Source: Stemphylium vesicarium (Eukaryota > Ascomycota > Dothideomycetes > Pleosporales > Pleosporaceae). Taken from it: a stretch of 64,000 nucleotides of DNA. The translations under genes were made by a program, and so were the position numbers. Where the stretch lies: contig QXCR01000047.1 in assembly GCA_004380135.1 (NCBI GenBank), forward strand, positions 62,001 through 126,000, in the 5' to 3' direction. This document shows positions 47,253-58,981 of this stretch, piece after piece (the first letter of the stretch is position 1; each line of letters opens with the position of its first letter). The notes under the pieces were generated by a model. It was given only the letters and a program-made list of their open reading frames with translations. It did not search any database and was not told where the DNA came from.

Positions 47253-49037
47253 CTAGTACCTCGCACCCATGGGTGGCGGGGGCATAGAGCTACCGTAGGG
47301 ACTGGGATCCGCATAGGATGAAGAAGGGTAGGGCTGGTTGGCAGCTACAGGATATGCGTACGGATTAGCGCCTGGACCATTCACGTTTCCAAGAGCGTTC
47401 TGGCGGGCCTCCTTCTCTCGTCGTTCACGGAGCTTTCTCCTCTTGCGGCGGCGTGTCTCGAGTTCTTTTACGCTGTGGCGCTGCTCATTCATTTCTTTCC
47501 ATTCCGAGTAGGCTGACTTAATACCGAGGGCGGCGATACCCACGGCAGCAGCATCTTGGAGCATATTTTTGGATTTGCGTTTGCGCGCTTCTTCGGGCGT
47601 CATTTCGCCTTCGCCGACGAGCTTGCGTCGGTTTTCCGAGGCCACCATAGAAGAGTACACACCGTGCGCCGCGTGAATGGTCGCCACGGTGGCTAAACCC
47701 GCAGTGAGGAGTTCCTTACCTCGAAGCTTTTTTCGCTTTTCCTCCATATCGGTGGACGACTCGGAATCGCTACCAGCGTCCCATCGTCCCCGTTCTGCTC
47801 CTCCACCTTGTGCTGCTAGAGCACCTGCGCCAGCCCCGGCGGGAGCGGCTAGTCTGCGATCTGGGTTAGTCCTGGAAGGGGCTTCGGAATACTGGTCGTC
47901 CATACCGCGGCCTCGGCTGTACGAGCGGCGGTTGCCCCTGCGTGATGGCACGTAGCTGTCGGAGCTGGAAGAGCGGGATCGCTCGCGTCGAGAGCGAGAC
48001 TTGGAGCGCACACGATCGTAGAGAGCCTTTCCTGCTGCGAGCACAGCACCGGTACCCGCTACCTTTGCTAGACCGTTTCCGCCCTCACTGGAGTGTGAGC
48101 GGGAGCGTCCACGAGAGCGAGAGCGTCCGAAGATGGACCTGGACCGGGACCTGGCGCGAGAACGGGAGCGAGACCTCGACTCGTCGCGGCCTGGAGCACG
48201 AGATCGCGAGCGGGAGCCGTTTGCTAGACGTGAAGCAACAAGACCACCCAAGGCGGCTTCGGCAACGTGCCTCTTCTCGTGCTTCTCGCCGCCGCGGTCG
48301 ATGAGACCGTCGATACCAGCAGCGCCGATAGCGGCAGTGGCAACACGCTGGCCCTTTGCACCGGTCCATGGACCGGCTTCCTTGCGGCTGCGGAAGGCTT
48401 CGACGGCACCGGCGACGAGAGCGGCTTTGGCGGCTTGCTCCCACTTCTCTTTAGCCCCTCCCCGGCTGCGGCTACGAGAGCGAGAGCCATAGCGGCTTCG
48501 GCTGCGACGATCATCGTAGTGACCGCCGCCGTATCTGTCGCTTTCGTAGCCACGGTCGTCTCGATGGTAGCGGGAGCGGTCGCGTGAACGGGAGCGGGAG
48601 CGGCCAGTGACTGCGCCGATGATTCCTCCAAGGCCTGCTGACTCGCCAAAGTTTTTGACTTGGTCAACGATGGACTTGCGGCGGGAGGGCTTGGGGCGGT
48701 CCGAATACTCGGTATATTCATCATAGTCGCGGTCGCGGCCACGGGGCTCGCGTCGAGGACGGCGGTCATAGTAGTCGTCGTCGTCGTAGCCACGGTTCAC
48801 GGAGCGGGTGCGACGAGGGGGCGCATACTCCTCACGGTACCTGGTTTGCCTATACTCAGCGCCGGGCGGAAAGTCGCGGGGGATCTCTTCGATGCTGTCT
48901 TCGCGGGCTGCGGGGCGGTAGACAAGGTCGCGCACTGCCCCGCCTCCACGGCCGCCTCGCTCAATGTAGGTGGTTTCGGTGACATACTCGGGCTCCCGGT
49001 TGCGGTGCCGAGAAGGCGCGTAGCTGTACTCGGACAT
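47253..49037 (-). CDS. Arg/Ser-rich protein with alternating Ala-rich helices (DUF3824-like)
   Basis: An intronless frame from the ATG at 49037 encodes 594 residues (the frame stays open upstream to 49172, without an ATG). It begins MSEYSYAPSRHRNREPEYVT and carries Tyr/Asp/Arg-rich motifs and RS dipeptide blocks such as SRSRSRDRSRYHRDDRGYES. Between them lie Ala/Gly-rich helices, for example KWEQAAKAALVAGAVEAFRS, AAIGAAGIDGLIDRGGE and GTGAVLAAGKALYDRVRSKS, which look like membrane-active or coiled elements. The C-terminus is Pro/Tyr-rich. It resembles fungal proteins carrying the DUF3824 repeat, from memory; the function is unknown. It is unlikely to be a splicing SR protein because no RNA-binding domain is seen. 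Confidence 0.8.
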   Translation of the reverse strand: MSEYSYAPSRHRNREPEYVTETTYIERGGRGGGAVRDLVYRPAAREDSIEEIPRDFPPGAEYRQTRYREEYAPPRRTRSVNRGYDDDDYYDRRPRREPRGRDRDYDEYTEYSDRPKPSRRKSIVDQVKNFGESAGLGGIIGAVTGRSRSRSRDRSRYHRDDRGYESDRYGGGHYDDRRSRSRYGSRSRSRSRGGAKEKWEQAAKAALVAGAVEAFRSRKEAGPWTGAKGQRVATAAIGAAGIDGLIDRGGEKHEKRHVAEAALGGLVASRLANGSRSRSRAPGRDESRSRSRSRARSRSRSIFGRSRSRGRSRSHSSEGGNGLAKVAGTGAVLAAGKALYDRVRSKSRSRRERSRSSSSDSYVPSRRGNRRSYSRGRGMDDQYSEAPSRTNPDRRLAAPAGAGAGALAAQGGGAERGRWDAGSDSESSTDMEEKRKKLRGKELLTAGLATVATIHAAHGVYSSMVASENRRKLVGEGEMTPEEARKRKSKNMLQDAAAVGIAALGIKSAYSEWKEMNEQRHSVKELETRRRKRRKLRERREKEARQNALGNVNGPGANPYAYPVAANQPYPSSSYADPSPYGSSMPPPPMGARY

Positions 49038-51236
49038 GGTGGTGGTGGTGCTCTGTACCCGCGATGGGCGAATGCTCTGTGTTTGTGTGTCTCTCAAGGG
49101 TCCCGCAGTGCGAGGGGTCGTGTTGGATCCAGTTCTCTGCGCATGGCGTGTTAGTGCACGCACGAGGGACAACCAAAAAAAAGGTGAGGGTCCAGCGGCA
49201 AGCGTACCAAGTAATGGTGTGGTCAGTATGGTGTCACTTGGCTATCAGCGCAAGTCTATGCTATGTGGGCTGTCGCAACGAAGAATGAAGAGTGCCTGCG
49301 AAGTAACGAGAAAAGGTGGGTAGGGGGGATGTGTCGTTGGTCGCAGGGCACTGGCAGGCAGTCGTATTTAACAGGTTCGCAGGCGGCAAGCTCCAGTGAT
49401 GATGACTGTCCGGTGGTCTTGGGCCCCAAGGATCTATCTCGGTGCAGGTGGGGTGGCGTAGAGATTACCGTTTGTTTGACGCTGGGGTGGTGGGCATTCG
49501 TCTTTAGTGCACAGGGCATGCCTATGACGTAAATCCGGCCTGCCTGTTGGGCTTACTGGGCTTGCAGCCAAGGCCGAATCTTCTCTCACCTGCTGCGCCC
49601 AACGAGAAGCGCCCTGGATGCGTTTGGGGCGAGGATCAAGGTCCCATGATTTGCTGCGCTTTGCTTGACCGGACTCTCAGACCGACGCACCTTTTCGAAC
49701 GGCTTTCGCTGCGAACATGTTGGCCATCACAGCCCCCTCCGGCCGTCTCCGGACCTGCTTGACCGGTGCCTCTTTCGCCCATCGCCCATGTCACTACCCC
49801 TCGCTCGCTAGGACAGGCATTGCGCATTTGCTTTCGAGGGTAAGTCTGCACTGTTTCACTTTTTTGCATGTCTCATTGCTTCTCAGCCACAGTTCCAAGT
49901 TTCGGCGCTGCACGCTGCCAACTCAGCTGGCCAGGCGTGATGACGAAGCTACGGCCGAACTGTGTAGGGGTACTATGTACAGAACACCACGTGAAGCGCT
50001 ATCCATTGGCCGATATCCGTGGCAGCCCGCGAACTTCAGCGAACATGCGAGGATACACCTGTCAGCTCGTGGGCTGACATCTTGACATGATTCGAACCAT
50101 GCATAGCTGTTGCAAAAAGGACAGGTGATGCCTGATGAAATTTTGGTGCTACCCGAAGACGGCCTTTTATTTCTTGTTTTACTTTGCATCCTGTGGGGTG
50201 ATGTAGATGTATTTCGGACTAGGGACGAATCGTTAGTCATTCACACTTTATTGGCGTCTGAGCGTACATATGTAGCAGCCGTTAAACGTCATGCAACTCG
50301 AAAATGTTCGCTTTTTTTGTCCTGCACGTCCGCCTCACCTCTTCAAATGCCTATTAGGTGCCTATACTAAAAGAAAACCAAAGCGGGGTCTCTTTATACA
50401 GCAAAACTAAGTATTTGTCTACTACCCAGAAATTGCGGGTTTCGTGTAATCATTTCGCTCCACTTGCACAGAAGCTAACCCTTTCGACTGCTTTTCATTC
50501 TGCTACTATACAGTGTACGACCATATCAAGCAAGTACATGCCGTGATTACAAATTACAGAACACATTACACAATCATTTGATAGAGCAATGGCTGCCCAG
50601 GTGTGGTCTCGATGTAACCTACCTAACATCGTAGCCATACTCTCCATAGGCACATGAGCTCAACTCGGCGACTACATTGTCTTGAAAATGTGTACCAACC
50701 CTCACAGCCATACCCCGCCAATAGCAAATTGATGGTGTCGACAAGCAGGCTGAAATATGCTTGAAGTATTTTATCCCATCATTCCCATCAAAACTCGATC
50801 AAAACTTGCCTTTGGTCGCTTTGGCCAGTTCTGACGGCGGTCAGACGCTCAGAAACTCCCTGTACCGTCGAGCTTTTGTGAGAAAATCTTCAAGTCGTGT
50901 ACGGCAGCTGAGTGGTGCACACTTTATAGACTCGACACGACATCTTCAGCTTTGGTGTAAGTCCTGCCGATGGGTACCAATAAAAGAAGACCAAAGTGTC
51001 GAGGCTTAGGAGTGGCAGCTGCATGCATCTTCCAGCCCGCATAGAGCGGCGCTGCGTAACACTTACTCCGCCTTCGTCTGCGTCGACGAATCTCATCTTT
51101 CAGCAATTCGTGCAGCACATGTTAGAGATAGAAATCCAACAATAGTGACCGTTGTTGACGTTATAGTACTTGGATGGACTCCTGCTGCGGCCCGATGCAT
51201 ATGGTACAATCATATATACATATCACCTAATCAAGT
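49038..51236. other. Long region without a supported gene
   Basis: About 2.2 kb. The first part is the promoter of the RS-rich gene, with repeated TGG/GGTG sequence near the ATG. Short frames, including a minus frame at 50890-51118, are not convincing. No RNA gene was found; a GTTCGAA-containing stretch near 50091 was examined and does not fold as a tRNA arm. Confidence 0.4.
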
Positions 51237-51918
51237 TTATACCTTGATGGCGTAGTTCTTGCGCTTGTCACTCTCCACCGTCTTCACCGGCCTCTCCCTC
51301 TCCCACAGTTTTATTCTCGACATGCGCTTCAACATCCTTTCCTCACTTTCTCTCGCTTCCTGTGCTTCCGCCTCCTCTGCACTCGCCTGACTTGGCCGCG
51401 CCACATCCTTGTATAATAATTTCTTCACCTGGTCGCGCAGTTTCCTGGCGGCATTCCGTTGATCGTTGTGGTCAATACCTCCGTTTACCCTTGTCGCTTC
51501 AGCAACCTCTTCCTGCTTCTCTTTTTGGCCCCAGGGCTCCAGGTCTGGGACTTCGGGCCAGACGAATGGCTGCTCCATCTCGACTGTCATGTACTTCTTT
51601 GACTCTGCACGAAACCAATGCCGTGGTTGTTCGCGCGTATCCCGTACCGGCATTTGCTTTACGTATGATCGGATATTGAAGCATTTGACGTTGTAGGCAT
51701 GGAAGAGGTAGTCGCGGAGATCGTATTTTGAGAAGTCGAGCGGGACGAGGAAGCGGGCATGGTATGGGGAAAGCTTAGGCGTCCGGATAAGGGCGACTGT
51801 GAACTTGGGACTGGAACCATTTAGTAAGTCTCCTCAAATGCCCATTCGAGTTGGCCTACAGGTAGATCTTCTTGCTGCCAAAGGCTATCAACTTCTTCGA
51901 GATGGGTACGGCGTCCAT
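51237..51918 (-). CDS. mrp20: Mitochondrial large-subunit ribosomal protein uL23m
   Basis: Two exons (51918-51860 and 51810-51237) with a 49-nt intron (donor GTAGGC) encode 210 residues. The N-terminus MDAVPISKKLIAFGSKKIYL flows into PKFTVALIRTPKLSPYHARF and VPLDFSKYDLRDYLFHAYNV. This is the uL23 core, in which short strands follow 'kiylP.f.v.lirtp'. A long charged C-terminal extension, common in fungal mitochondrial uL23, ends KRKNYAIKV. The protein lies near the polypeptide exit tunnel of the mitoribosome. The acceptor CCAG and the phase fit exactly. Confidence 0.9.
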
Positions 51919-52891
51919 TGTGAATGTGGGCGACTACCGCCGGCTTTTTAGATACGGGAGAGGAGTCGAAAAATTACCCGGCGCCACGATTGAGGGGCGC
52001 ACCGATGCGACTTTGAGAAGTGCGATGCGCGTTATGACGCCTCGTGTGTCGACTTCTGGTGACTTTTGGTGATGCCCAGAAAATGGATCGGAGGGCCGAC
52101 AGAACACCTCCGCGTCCGTGCATCTCCCCTCCGCCTCCCAAGATACCGTCTCGGAGCCATACCCTGATCATCTCCCATCAGAGCGAGATCGCGCTTTGTC
52201 ATCGCCAGGCTTAGGAGTAGTTCCCCCTCTTCTGATTGTCGATATGTGTGGCCGAAATATACGACCCTCTCATTTAACGCTCAGCGAAGCAGATCATGCG
52301 GCCGCCCAAGTTGAGCATCTTACTCCTGAACAAGCTCAGCAAATATGATTGTTCACGTCGTCCTAAGTATACTAAAACGTGAATGCTTACGGGAATGGGT
52401 ATTGTTTCGTCACGGATGCATCTCAGCGTGCTCCATTATGCTCTCGCGCAATCACACTCACTAAGTGAGAGGAGCACTCTGCACTTATGGGACGATGACC
52501 AAACTCTGAATATGCGCATAATTACTGCTTTATTTTCACAAATTCTCAGGGCCGGTTGATAGGCTATTACTCATTATGAAGACAATCCTCATCCCTCACT
52601 CCAGCAACATTGGTCGCCTCTCCCCTTCCTCTAGACTTCGGCTTGTGTGCACGGATAACTCAACTTTGAGTGCTTGATTTACCTTCACCTAAGGCTCCGT
52701 CCAACTGTTTCTCATCAAAGCCGCTAGTTTGGGAAACTACGATCCACCTGCATTTGCAGTGTCACAACGTCACTGCCCGTTTGCTCTTTCCAATCCGAGG
52801 TCACCTTGCCCCATCCCCACAGCAATCAGCAAGTACCACATCGTCTTCAACCTCGCATTCTATAACTCACGGGTAACAACTGGTTGCAGAC
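51919..52891. other. Intergenic region, no gene supported
   Basis: About 970 bp between the divergent uL23m and KH-like genes, forming their upstream regions. A plus frame at 52118-52348 ends in a helix-like stretch but has no supporting features. Confidence 0.4.
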
Positions 52892-55049
52892 ATGGGTACG
52901 CGAGGTACTGTATCCTCCACATCGGCACCCGATCAGAACGCGCCAAAGAAGCCGAACAAAATCATACCGGTTCCTCACGAGTTTAGACGTCTCTCACATC
53001 TGAGGGAGCGACAAATGATCGTCAATGAACTTAAGATCAACACAGGATGTACTGTAATCCCGCAATGGGACCAAGGCAGGATATACCAGTTTGGCATCGT
53101 CGGGACTGGTACAGGGCTGGAAAAAGCTGTTTGGTACATCAACCAGTGGATCTCAAAAGCACATGTCAAGTCGATGGATTCCGCAGCGTGGGCAAAGACG
53201 CCTGCATTCGACACCAACAAATGGTACTATGAGGAGGTTGAAGTTCTGGAGCTTGAGCGCAAGCAAGTCTTCAGGGAGTCAGCACCTGAAGGTGAAACGT
53301 CGCTAATAAAGGTGAGTCACTCCATAATCCTCCATGACCAAGAACAATCCTAATAAAGCAGATGGTTGTCGATTGGCCGGTTGAACTCACCAATGAGGGT
53401 ATTTCTCCGCGAGACGTATTCAAGAACAAGCTCGAGGCTCTTGACGCTATCAGAATGCAGAACGAGGTGTACATTTCTCTTCTACCAGCCACTGGCGGTG
53501 TCTGGCAGATTGAAATACAGGCTTCAGAAGACGCGAACATCGAAGCGGCTGAAGTGCATCTCAAGACTATGATCGACATGGTAAAAGCCGAGGAAACGGG
53601 CTTGCAGAACACACTCAACATGATCCTTGATGATCGAGAGGGTCTGGAAGTTGTTCTTGGAAAAACTGACGCCTGGTGGCCGAATCATCAAGACCAGCTC
53701 GTACCGCGCCTCCTCCCCAGCGGCATGATGGAGCTTCCCGGCAGTTTCCGTTCAGAGATTTTACACTATACGCAGTTATCAAGGATACAGCGTTCGTTCC
53801 AGCTCTCTCTTGAGGCTGTGAGGCATAGAAAAGGCGCTTACGATATGGTCATCCGTCTGGGCTGTCTAGCAATGAGCTCGCAACAAGTCAAGGATGATCA
53901 AGTCGGCAAGCAACACAAGAAAGAAAATTTCCTGAAGTCAGTTGACAGATCAGTTGGGCTAGATGTCAAGAAATGGTGAGACACAATGACTCCAACATAT
54001 AGAACATCGTACTGACCGCACAGGCTTGTCGATGACGCCCTAGGCTTCCAGTTATCGGAGGCAATATGTTCAGCCGAGGATCTTCTCGAGCCTACAAAGT
54101 CCGCCAGCTACTTTGGCTATATGCCTGAATCCTTGAATAAGACTCACCCTATGTTGCGAGGGACTTGGGTATTCTCTGACCCCAGTAGTGCGATTGCTCC
54201 GATGCGTGAGCTTGCCCGCCACTCTGGAAGGCCGCCCGTAGCTCCCGGGCAGAAACCAGTTCCAAACCCAGTAGCAGCTTCGTCGCCCAACATAATTGTT
54301 GTTCAAATCGACTGGACTGACGATGAGGAGGGTTTGTATGAAAAGACTAGTTCTCGATTTTACCGGCTTGAGCAAGGCGCAAAAGTCCCGAAGAAGCACA
54401 TGGACATCAACTTGCTTGAGCTGGGGGAGTAGGTTTCAATGCATAACCTATCAAAGCTTTTGGGTTGACAAAAAACAGGAGCCGGGGATGGCACTTTGCG
54501 CTCGAATCGTTGATACCCGTAACCGCAAAGAGCATCTCCCCAGTCTTGACCGACTTCGCCGAGCGAGTGAAGATGAAGTCTAATTACGATCATAAATCCA
54601 TCCAGAGCTTTGCTACATGGGAGAACACACCGACCGTGAAGAAGTATCTACAAACTGGTCGTCTAGACGCCATCTATTCTTTTGGCATCAGGAAGACCTG
54701 CTATAAAGTGGAGCTTACTCGTATGTGGTATCCAACAGGACGTCTGCCAATATGGGGCCTTGCTATTCGTCATACAGAATGGGCAACCCACCTTGCAGAG
54801 CTAGAGCGTCTTCCAGTTGGTCGCAAGGCTGATTGGGGTGATACTATCGCCACATTTCTGCCGGATGACGGACAGTCTTTGTACACTGCGGCTGGGGACA
54901 ACGATTTTGGCATGGAGAATCTCAAGATTGGCTCCGATGAGGAAGCACCACCTCCCCGTGATGGCGTACGCATCCTCATGGACAAACTTCTCCAGCTGTC
55001 AGCCATCGTCAGCTCAGTCACAGACACCTCGGGCGGAGTTGGTATCTAA
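52892..55049 (+). CDS. Conserved fungal protein with KH-like N-terminal region, 669 residues
   Basis: Four exons (52892-53311, 53362-53975, 54024-54428, 54479-55049) with introns of 48-50 nt give 669 residues. The N-terminus reads MGTRGTVSSTSAPDQNAPKK, then RRLSHLRERQMIVNELK and NTGCTVIPQWDQGRIYQFGI, followed by a long helix. The 'TGC.I' strand with 'G..I..FGI.G' resembles a KH-type RNA-binding unit. Later blocks include RLLPSGMMELPGSFRSEILH, then TRMWYPTGRLPIWGLAIRHT. Similar fungal proteins are annotated only as hypothetical or DUF-containing. A role in RNA handling is inferred from the KH-like region alone. Confidence 0.7.
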
Positions 55050-55362
55050 GCAGCAAGACGATATGATTTGCGATCAGGAAGTCATGGAGGTTTGAGAATC
55101 AGGCGTCTCTTTATTTTATTTTGAGAGTTCTCAGCCTAACATACGGAGGCATCAGAGCAGGCATTGGGCATCTTTTCGTCCTCAGACTTATCCCAGTCAC
55201 TAGCCTGAAATCCCAACATTGATGGCGTATGCGACATATCGCCAGTTTGCATGGCTCAAGGCGTGACCTTGCCCTCGACTCTTGCCCGCGTTCGAGCATG
55301 TGGTCTGCAGGTCGTCGGCTGCGTGCGTCTCACAGCTTGCTTTTAGAATTGGTATCCACCCT
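55050..55362. other. 3' flank between convergent KH-like and prefoldin genes
   Basis: The 3' regions of the KH-like gene (plus) and the prefoldin gene (minus). No gene was recognised. Confidence 0.5.
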
Positions 55363-55913
55363 TCAGCTGCCCTGCTCCTCGCCCTTGCCCTCTTGAGCAT
55401 TCATAACCTTCAGGCGAATGACTTCCTCGACCACCCTAACGTTTTGCGCCTTGCCCTGCACTACACCCTCCAAGTCCTTCAGGCTGTCTCCTAGATCCTT
55501 GACCTTGCGCTCGTAAAAGTCCTTTGCCCCAGCGATGTCCTTTTCGACGAAGAAGCCCGTGCCTACATCCACCAAGACGTGTTCGTGATCGGTGAGCTTG
55601 CCGGGGACGTATAACGAGGATGTCAAAGGAACGAGGAGCGGCTTGCTGGTTGTGGAAGATGTGAGGCCGGTAGAGATGGAGGTCAGGCAGTCCTTGAACT
55701 TCGATTGCGCGGTACGCAGCGACTGGAACGAGTTGGAGAGATGTGTAAGTTCGGCATCGAGCTGGGTCTTGAGTTCCTGGAGGCGGGGGACCGGGAGTGC
55801 TGTTATCTCGACTGCGCGTTGCTGTTAACCCGGGTCCCGCGAATGCAAGTCTATCACGGAGGCTTACTTTGGCCGGGCTGACCGCCCTGCGCCTGGCCCT
55901 GTTTTGAAGCCAT
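55363..55913 (-). CDS. GIM5: Prefoldin subunit 5
   Basis: Two exons (55913-55868 and 55811-55363) with a 56-nt intron encode 164 residues. The N-terminus MASKQGQAQGGQPGQ joins to IEITALPVPRLQELKTQLDA, where the first coiled coil starts. The beta-hairpin block follows, with PLTSSLYVPGKLTD and EHVLVDVGTGFFVEKD, both signatures of the alpha-type prefoldin subunit 5. The second coiled coil ends in a Glu/Gly-rich tail. Prefoldin captures nascent actin and tubulin and passes them to the chaperonin CCT, which fits the neighbouring tubulin cofactor gene in theme only. A (TG)26 tract lies just upstream of its start codon. Confidence 0.92.
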
Positions 55914-55928
55914 TGCGTGCTGTCCGGT

Positions 55929-55930
<2 letters not shown>

Positions 55931-55982
<52 letters not shown>
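55931..55982. repeat. (TG)26 microsatellite in the prefoldin/JmjC divergent promoter
   Basis: Twenty-six uninterrupted TG units. On the minus strand this is (CA)26 ending 17 nt before the prefoldin start codon, probably inside its 5' leader. The divergent JmjC gene starts at 56102. Confidence 0.97.
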
Positions 55983-55983
<1 letters not shown>

Positions 55984-56101
55984 AGCTTCGGGGGTGCAGC
56001 AGCGAAGACCAAGGTAAACTTTAGACGGGAAGGTTTTGGCGGGGCGTGCTCGTGTGGGGTAACGTGAGAGCGTGTCAAGCTCTGGCACGCAAGGGAACAC
56101 G

Positions 56102-57075
56102 ATGCCGTCACTTCTGCAGCAGACGAAACCCGCCATGTTTCGACTCTCGCGACCACCACTCCCTACGAACCTGCCTGCGCGCGCATACTCGTCGGATGCG
56201 AACAGATACCGCATAGTGAAAGCTGTCGAACATCTAGACAAGAAGAAGAGACTCAGGATACCCGATTTCGATCCTGAGAAACCCGCCGTCTTCCAACGCG
56301 CCTTTGAAGATTGGCCAGCCATAAAGAAGTGGTTCTTAGCACCTAATTATCCTTACCGATACCCTCAAGAGCTGAACACGGCATATTTTGAGGACCTCGC
56401 TGAGCAAACCGTGCCATTGGAAGTAACGCGACCGTCTGCCGACAATGCGCAGAACGAGATGTTTGATCGCATCGAGGCGCCCTTCTCCCTTCTTTTAGCG
56501 CACATGGGCGCGAGTGAAGAGCAACAGACACGTCTTTACCTTGCGCAACACTTGATAGAAGACCTCCCCACCAAGTTGAAAGAAGACTTGCCCACGCCCT
56601 TGGACTTCCTTTCACATTTGAACGCGAAAGGCGACATCTACTCCTCGAGCCTCTGGATGGGTAGACCACCGACCCGCACCCCGCTCCATCGCGACCCGAA
56701 CCCGAACCTCTTCGTACAACTGGCTGGCAAGAAGACGGTGAGGATGTTGAAGCCCGACGTGGGTAGAGGGGTGTTTGAGAAGGTGCGGAAGCAAATGCGA
56801 GGCGTGGGGAGACATGCGAATATGAGGGGGGAAGAGATGATGAAGGGGCGTGAGATGAAAGCCCTGGAGTCAGCAGTCTGGGACGGTATTGGCGTGGAGG
56901 GAATACAGGGGTGGGAAGCAACTCTGAGGAGCGGAGATGCACTGTACATTCCCTTGGGATGGTGGCATGCTGTTAGAGGTGTTGGGAAGGGCGTGAATGC
57001 TTCTGTAGGTTCACGGACCTTGGGTTAAGTCTATATGCTAACTGTGAATACTAGGCCAATTGGTGGTACCGCTGA
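56102..57075 (+). CDS. JmjC/cupin-8 domain protein, probably mitochondrial
   Basis: Two exons (56102-57004 and 57055-57075) with a 50-nt intron (donor GTAGGT) encode 307 residues. The join gives VNASANWWYR, the usual end of JmjC/cupin-8 proteins; without splicing the frame would end GSRTLG instead. The Fe(II) site is PLHRDPNPNLFVQLAGKKTV (HxD) with the distal His in GDALYIPLGWWHAV. The N-terminus MFRLSRPPLPTNLPARAYSS looks like a mitochondrial presequence. Such proteins are 2-oxoglutarate-dependent hydroxylases or structural relatives; the substrate is unknown. Confidence 0.82.
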
Positions 57076-57137
57076 AGGCAGCATGGAAATGGTTTTCTCT
57101 GATATCCGGAACCTTGACTTGTGTGCTGCAGCAATGT

Positions 57138-58981
57138 TCAAAAGTCGCCTTCCCGCTCTTCTACTCGAACAGTAGCCTCGGACCCGTCAATCCACGTCCC
57201 AATCGACCTCGTACCTGGCACAATCTCCACCTCTCGCATAACACGCTCCATACCTATCTCGGCCTCGCTGTCTTCCGAATCCCAATCATCGTCTATGATG
57301 TCTGTAGCAGACTTCCGCACCGACATCCAGTCACCAGTCTCCCAAACTAATCTGCACTTTATGGGCTTGATACCAAAGTGCTTGCCCACCACGCCGAGGG
57401 TGGTGTACGCGGTACTGCTCATCGGGATCTCAGTCTCGAACGCATCAGAAGGAGAACCAACGTGGTAGAACTTGATGCGAAGCAAGCGAGCAGCGAGAGA
57501 ATTCGGATTGACAGCGTTGGCAGAACGCTGGATATCCGGTTCACCGTACTCTTCGCAAAGCCAGTCGTACCTGGGATGGCTCTTCAAGATCTGGTCCCGC
57601 AGGTTCTCAGGCGCAAATTGCACCTCCTTTGCTATCATGGACAGATAGTACGATTCTGCGTTTAGTCGCTCTTTCTCGTTGATCGGGCTGTGGTTCAAGG
57701 TCTTGAGCTGCCCGAGTCGTGCTAGCGTAAGCATGTAGCCATCGTCGGCAGTCAGGGCACGGCCATCTGGTGCTTGCAGCGAGCCGTAAAGCGGGTTGTG
57801 CGAGACCCGTAGGCTCTGGAGGCCCGGGAAGACGTGTATGAGCTCTTCGATGAAGGACCACGTTGTGATTTCATTGAATGAGAGGTCAACTTCTCGCACT
57901 GTTTTCGGAAATGAGGGTGCTGATGCGCCGGCACTGGCTATCTCGGAGATCTTGTTCGATTTCAAGATCAGTCGTTGGAGATTTGGTAGTTTTGCCAAAC
58001 ATTCGATGGAAGAGAGGGAGGTGATGTGGTTGTCTTCTAGTGTTAGGTCGACGACAGTCGGGCTGGGTATATATGACGTTAGTTCCGTGTAGAGGTTGCT
58101 GGAAGCGGAGAACGTGGTGAGCGAAGGAAACAGATGAGTGAGCTCTGCGAGATCAGCCCAAGATAGCAGTGTGTCTTCCAGCTTTAGAGATGTCATCCCT
58201 GTGAAAGCTTTCTTGCATCTCTCTCGCTCAGCGTCTGTAAGGCTTGTATCTCGAAAGCGTGTGCCACTGTCCCGTTTTTAGTACATATCCCGTGTTACCC
58301 GTGTGCCGACGGAAGCTTAACTTACTCCACCCTCAAACTCCTCAATTCAGGCAACTGTTCACAAATCGCCGCCACCTCCCGCCACTCCTCGAACAGATTC
58401 CTGCTCAAGTCGAGTTCGATGGCCTTGGGACACGCATCTCGCACATCGGTCTTCTCACCACTTTCCATCCATCCCGTGCCCCGTGCTTCGGGTCGCTGCA
58501 TACACAATCCATCTAGAATGATAATCTTCAACTCGGACAGCTGAGCCAGCTGCCGTCTAATCTTGTCGAAACCAATCTCCTCAGCCGGCTTCCCGTTGAA
58601 CAGCACCGGTTTGCGATCCGGCTTCTGCTGCTGTGGTGCCTGGTGATTAAACACAACTTCTACATCTGGGTCCGTGAACCCTTCCTTTCCTTCTTCTTCA
58701 TCTTCTTCAGATGCATACTTTGCCTTGAGGGCCTGCACGAAGGAGCGTGCTGAGTCTGGTTTGCGCGTTGGTCGGATGAAGGATGCGGAGGTGGGGGATG
58801 GGTTTAGGCATGTGAAGTATTGCGTGCCTTGGTGAGAGCCTGAGTGCTTGCCGCGTGTGGGATCGTCCCATTCTACTCCGAGCCAGAAGCCGGTGGTTCC
58901 GGTTACGGGACCATGGTAGCGGATGGTGCAGAGGTGGGAGGAGAAGGAGAGCCGTTTGCCGGGGTAGATGTCTGTTGTCAT
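57138..58981 (-). CDS. PAC2: Tubulin-folding cofactor E (CAP-Gly and LRR protein)
   Basis: Two exons (58981-58326 and 58266-57138) with a 59-nt intron encode 594 residues. The N-terminal CAP-Gly domain is clear: TGFWLGVEWDDPTRGKHSGS and GTQYFTC. A leucine-rich repeat region follows (IELDLSRNLFEEWREV, NLQRLILKSNKISEI, REVDLSFNEITTWSF, LQSLRVSHNPLYG). The C-terminus is ubiquitin-like. The order CAP-Gly, LRR, Ubl is that of TBCE/Pac2/Alp21, which binds alpha-tubulin during heterodimer assembly. It is convergent with the JmjC gene over only 62 bp, so their 3' ends probably overlap. Confidence 0.93.

Noticed and set aside
50080..50100. GTTCGAA sequence resembling a tRNA T-loop (minus strand)
   Set aside because: The flanking bases do not form the 5-bp T-stem and no acceptor stem or anticodon arm fits.
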